Assembly (NCBI GenBank): GCA_018969295.1
Contig: JAGWYN010000001.1
Coordinates: 124,001 to 188,000 of the forward strand
Source: Chloroflexota bacterium
Lineage (GTDB): Bacteria > Chloroflexota > Anaerolineae > Caldilineales > Caldilineaceae
Length of the DNA stretch: 64,000 nt
Direction: 5' to 3'
The translations under genes were made by a program, and so were the position numbers. The notes under the pieces were generated by a model. The model had not been told where the DNA came from. It saw only the letters and a program-made list of their open reading frames with translations, and made no database searches. Numbering within the stretch: the first letter of the stretch is position 1; each line of letters begins with the position of its first letter. Shown piece by piece: positions 61,753 to 64,000 of the stretch.

Positions 61753-62628
61753 ATGGAGGGAGCGGAGTTTGTCCAGCTGCAAGCCGGTGTGGGGTACGGC
61801 GTGGCCCCCACACTCGCCTGGCAGCCGATCGCAACCTGCCCGCTGCTGATTCTGGTGGGCGTGACAGGGGTTGGGAAAAGCACGACCCTCGACGCGCTGC
61901 GGCGGGCAGGGCTTCACTATGAACTTCTGCCCGACCGCCGGGAGCTGACCGACCGTCTGATGATCCCTGCAATGCAGCGGCTGGCCGGTGAGCCGGTCGA
62001 GCCTGTTTTGGATCGCGGGCGGCGCTTTGCCTACACGCGAGCGTACCGCCAGCACCATCCTGGGGGGATGGGCGAGGCGTTGAGCCAGCTGTGGGTGGAG
62101 GGTGTGCCCGGGTTGTGGCTGTTCGACGGGCTGCGCGGGGACAATGAAGTCAGTTGGGCGGCCCTGCGGCTGCCGCAGGCCTGTTTTGTCCTGTTGGATG
62201 CCCCCGATGTCGTGCGGGTGGTGCGGCTGATGGGGCGCCAGGATCCGTTTGACCAGCTGACTGCCAGCAGCGCTGTGTCGGCGGCTGGCAGTCAACAGTG
62301 GGCGGAGTGGGCGGATCCGGAGGCTGGGCTGCTGTTCAGCGCTGCGGAAGGTGCCTATTTGGCCGCTCTGGTCGAGCGTGGGGAGGTGACGGCAGCAGAG
62401 CTGCGCCGCGCGCTGGCGATCGTGGTGGAGGAGAGACGCAACTACGACCCACAGGCCACACGAGCCAGCCTGGCAGCTCAGGCTCCTTTGCGCTCTCTGA
62501 GGGTGGACACCGTCCAGGCAGCCCCTGACGTGGTCGCGGCCCAGATTGTGAATTTTTTACAAAGAAGGTGTACCGCCCAGCCAGAAGGGCCTGGAACGAT
62601 ACACCCTGCAGACAAAAAAGAAGTGTAG
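61753..62628 (+). CDS. P-loop NTP-binding protein of unknown function
   Basis: A 291-residue protein with Walker A GVTGVGKST at residues 36-44 in ILVGVTGVGKSTTLDALRRAG, and a possible Walker B strand WLFDGLRGDNE near 120-130. The lid region carries several arginines (LDRGRRFAYTRAYRQHH). The overall shape resembles guanylate-kinase-like or adenylyl-kinase-like P-loop kinases, but I recognise no named family. The gene is tightly packed between the cyclophilin and enolase-superfamily genes. Confidence 0.75.
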   Translation: MEGAEFVQLQAGVGYGVAPTLAWQPIATCPLLILVGVTGVGKSTTLDALRRAGLHYELLPDRRELTDRLMIPAMQRLAGEPVEPVLDRGRRFAYTRAYRQHHPGGMGEALSQLWVEGVPGLWLFDGLRGDNEVSWAALRLPQACFVLLDAPDVVRVVRLMGRQDPFDQLTASSAVSAAGSQQWAEWADPEAGLLFSAAEGAYLAALVERGEVTAAELRRALAIVVEERRNYDPQATRASLAAQAPLRSLRVDTVQAAPDVVAAQIVNFLQRRCTAQPEGPGTIHPADKKEV

Positions 62629-62632
62629 GCGT

Positions 62633-63718
62633 ATGACCCGGATCGCTGCAATCGAAACCTTCGAATTTCGTCTGCCGATGTACGGTGAATTGCGCTGGGG
62701 CAGCCAGAGCAGCATGGCGGAGGCGCGCCATGTTTTGGTGAAGGTGCGGCTGGACGACGGCAGCGAAGGGATGGCAGAAGCACCCCCGCGTCCGACGATT
62801 TACGGCGAAACTGCCACCACGATCGGTGCCATTGTGCGCGAAGAATTGGTGCCACGGCTGGTCGGCCAGCCGGCGCAGAGTGCCTGGGCGCGCATGGCGG
62901 CGGTGCGCAACAACCAGACGGCCAAAGGGGCGATCGACATGGCCGTACACGACGCGCTGGCCCAGTCAGAGGGCCAGACGTTGGCCGAGCGGCTGGGGGC
63001 CAGCTGGGATGCGGTGCGGGTCAGCTACATCCTTGGGATCGGGGCACGCGACGAAGTATTGGCGGAGGCCGAGCGCGTGGTGGCGCAGGGGGTGCGGGTC
63101 TTGAAGGTCAAAGTAGGTCGAGATTGGGCAGAGGATGTGGCGCGGATCCGTGATCTGCAGGAGGGCTTGGGTCCCCAGGTGATGCTCTACGCCGACGCCA
63201 ACGAGACGATGGAGCCTGCCACAGCAGCCAGCCGGCTGGCTCTGCTGGGCGAGATGGGGGTGCTCTACTGCGAAGAACCGCTGCCGGTCGAGCAGGTGCG
63301 GGCGCGTGCGGCGCTGCGCGCCCAAGGGCTGCTGCCGGTCATTGCCGACGACAGTGCTTTCAGCCAACGCGATCTGCAGCGTGAGCTCGAACTGGAGACA
63401 TTCGATATTCTCAACATCAAGACCCCGCGCACCGGCTACACAGAGTCGCTGGCCATGGCCAGCCAGGCCAGCCAGGCCGGCAAAGGGATCATGGTGGGCT
63501 CCCAGGCGGGCAGCACCCTTGGCATTGCGCGTGCGGCACTCTTTGCGGGCCGTGCGGAAGTCGAATATCCTTCTGAACTGTCATTTTTTCTCAAACTGCG
63601 CGAGGAGATCACCGATCGAGCGTTGACGATCGTCGACGGCTGGGTTTCGATCCAGGATGCGCTGGCGATCCGGGTCGACCCAGATCGTCTGCGTGAGATG
63701 GCTGTCCCGCGCAGCTGA
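62633..63718 (+). CDS. Enolase-superfamily enzyme (muconate cycloisomerase / dipeptide epimerase type)
   Basis: A 361-residue protein of the MLE subgroup. The base pair K158-x-K160 lies in RVLKVKVG; metal ligands are D188 (LYADANE), E214 (YCEEPLP) and D239 (VIADDSAF); the opposite base is K263 (ILNIKTPRTG). This residue set fits both muconate cycloisomerase and L-Ala-D/L-Glu-type dipeptide epimerase. The neighbouring M81 peptidase makes a peptide substrate attractive; that is inference. It starts 4 bp after the P-loop gene. Confidence 0.85.
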   Translation: MTRIAAIETFEFRLPMYGELRWGSQSSMAEARHVLVKVRLDDGSEGMAEAPPRPTIYGETATTIGAIVREELVPRLVGQPAQSAWARMAAVRNNQTAKGAIDMAVHDALAQSEGQTLAERLGASWDAVRVSYILGIGARDEVLAEAERVVAQGVRVLKVKVGRDWAEDVARIRDLQEGLGPQVMLYADANETMEPATAASRLALLGEMGVLYCEEPLPVEQVRARAALRAQGLLPVIADDSAFSQRDLQRELELETFDILNIKTPRTGYTESLAMASQASQAGKGIMVGSQAGSTLGIARAALFAGRAEVEYPSELSFFLKLREEITDRALTIVDGWVSIQDALAIRVDPDRLREMAVPRS

Positions 63719-63748
63719 TTCCGACGACTACCAAGAAAGAGCTGGACC

Positions 63749-64000
63749 ATGACGAAAATCAGTTTTCTCGGTGCGGGCAGCACAGTCTTTGCCAAAAATT
63801 TGATCGGCGACATCCTGAGCTATCCTGAGTTGCAAGATGCCACGATCAGCCTTTTCGACATTGACCCGAATCGGCTGCGCACCTCTGAGATTGTCGCGCA
63901 CAAGATCGCCGATTTTTTTGGCATCACCCCCCACATTGAGGCGACCCTGGACCGCCGCCAGTCGCTGGCCGGCGCGGATTTTGCGATCAGCATGTTTCAG
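63749..64000 (+). CDS. Glycoside hydrolase family 4 protein (N-terminal part)
   Basis: Eighty-four codons are visible before the window ends. The start KISFLGAGSTVFAKNLIGD with LFDIDPNRL is the NAD-binding fold of GH4 enzymes (alpha-galactosidase MelA / alpha-glucosidase / 6-phospho-glycosidase), which use NAD and a divalent metal. The ATG at 63749 has a weak AAAGAG upstream. The specificity-determining residues are beyond the edge. Confidence 0.82.
   Translation, partial: MTKISFLGAGSTVFAKNLIGDILSYPELQDATISLFDIDPNRLRTSEIVAHKIADFFGITPHIEATLDRRQSLAGADFAISMFQ

Overview
The window looks like a contiguous piece of a high-G+C bacterial chromosome, most likely a member of the Chloroflexota (Caldilineae/Anaerolineae-like). 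That placement is inference. It rests on the unusually inserted beta and beta-prime RNA polymerase subunits, extracellular proteins with long Pro/Thr linkers, a membrane-arm-only nuo operon in the order A-H-J-K-L-M-N, and NupNOPQ-type plus CUT2-type ABC importers. Coding density is high. I found no rRNA, tRNA, CRISPR array, insertion sequence or prophage.

Layout. 1-9.7 kb: the start of an ATP-grasp gene, a FAH-family hydrolase, then a minus-strand operon for a BMP-type (nucleoside-class) ABC importer carrying a creatininase-family amidohydrolase and an acyl-CoA-synthetase-like enzyme; a 5-formyl-THF cyclo-ligase family gene follows. 9.9-17.2 kb (minus): a gingipain-like C25 protease, a PEP-CTERM-like surface protein, threonine synthase and GTP-dependent PEP carboxykinase. 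17.7-19.5 kb (plus): a lipoprotein made of four copies of an unrecognised ~115-residue module. 19.5-23.2 kb (minus): sufE with a coupled zinc-ribbon gene, and a QTMAN-like glycosyltransferase with a serine hydrolase. 23.3-25.5 kb (plus): rpsF, an extended rpsR, and a membrane-anchored parvulin. 25.6-36.6 kb (minus): rpoB-rpoC and a thioredoxin-domain SSP411 protein. 36.7-41.8 kb (plus): a CUT2 sugar importer with a phosphomannose-isomerase-like cupin. 41.9-45.4 kb (minus): a beta-propeller surface protein and murE. 45.6-54.1 kb (minus): complex I membrane subunits plus a small TPR-like membrane protein. 54.3-64 kb: an MFS carrier, TrpB2, a U32 protein and an M81 peptidase; then on plus a cyclophilin, an unknown P-loop protein, an enolase-superfamily enzyme and the start of a GH4 glycosidase.

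The most unusual feature is the RNA polymerase locus. The beta-prime subunit carries, between the active-site region and the conserved TTVGRILFN segment, about 65 residues that align by eye with the C-terminal DNA-binding domain of the alpha subunit, including the equivalents of E. coli alpha R265 and N268. It also has a long N-terminal coiled-coil insertion and an acidic tail, and beta has a ~130-residue insertion with a repeated W-L-x-x-x-G motif. Upstream of rpoB there is a consensus-like promoter about 300 nt from the start codon. The leader between them contains a terminator-like structure overlapped by a 40-codon reading frame with a strong Shine-Dalgarno sequence, an arrangement suggestive of attenuation.

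Promoters are proposed only where a -35/-10 pair at 17-18 bp spacing is visible. Family assignments come from reading motifs, not from database searches.
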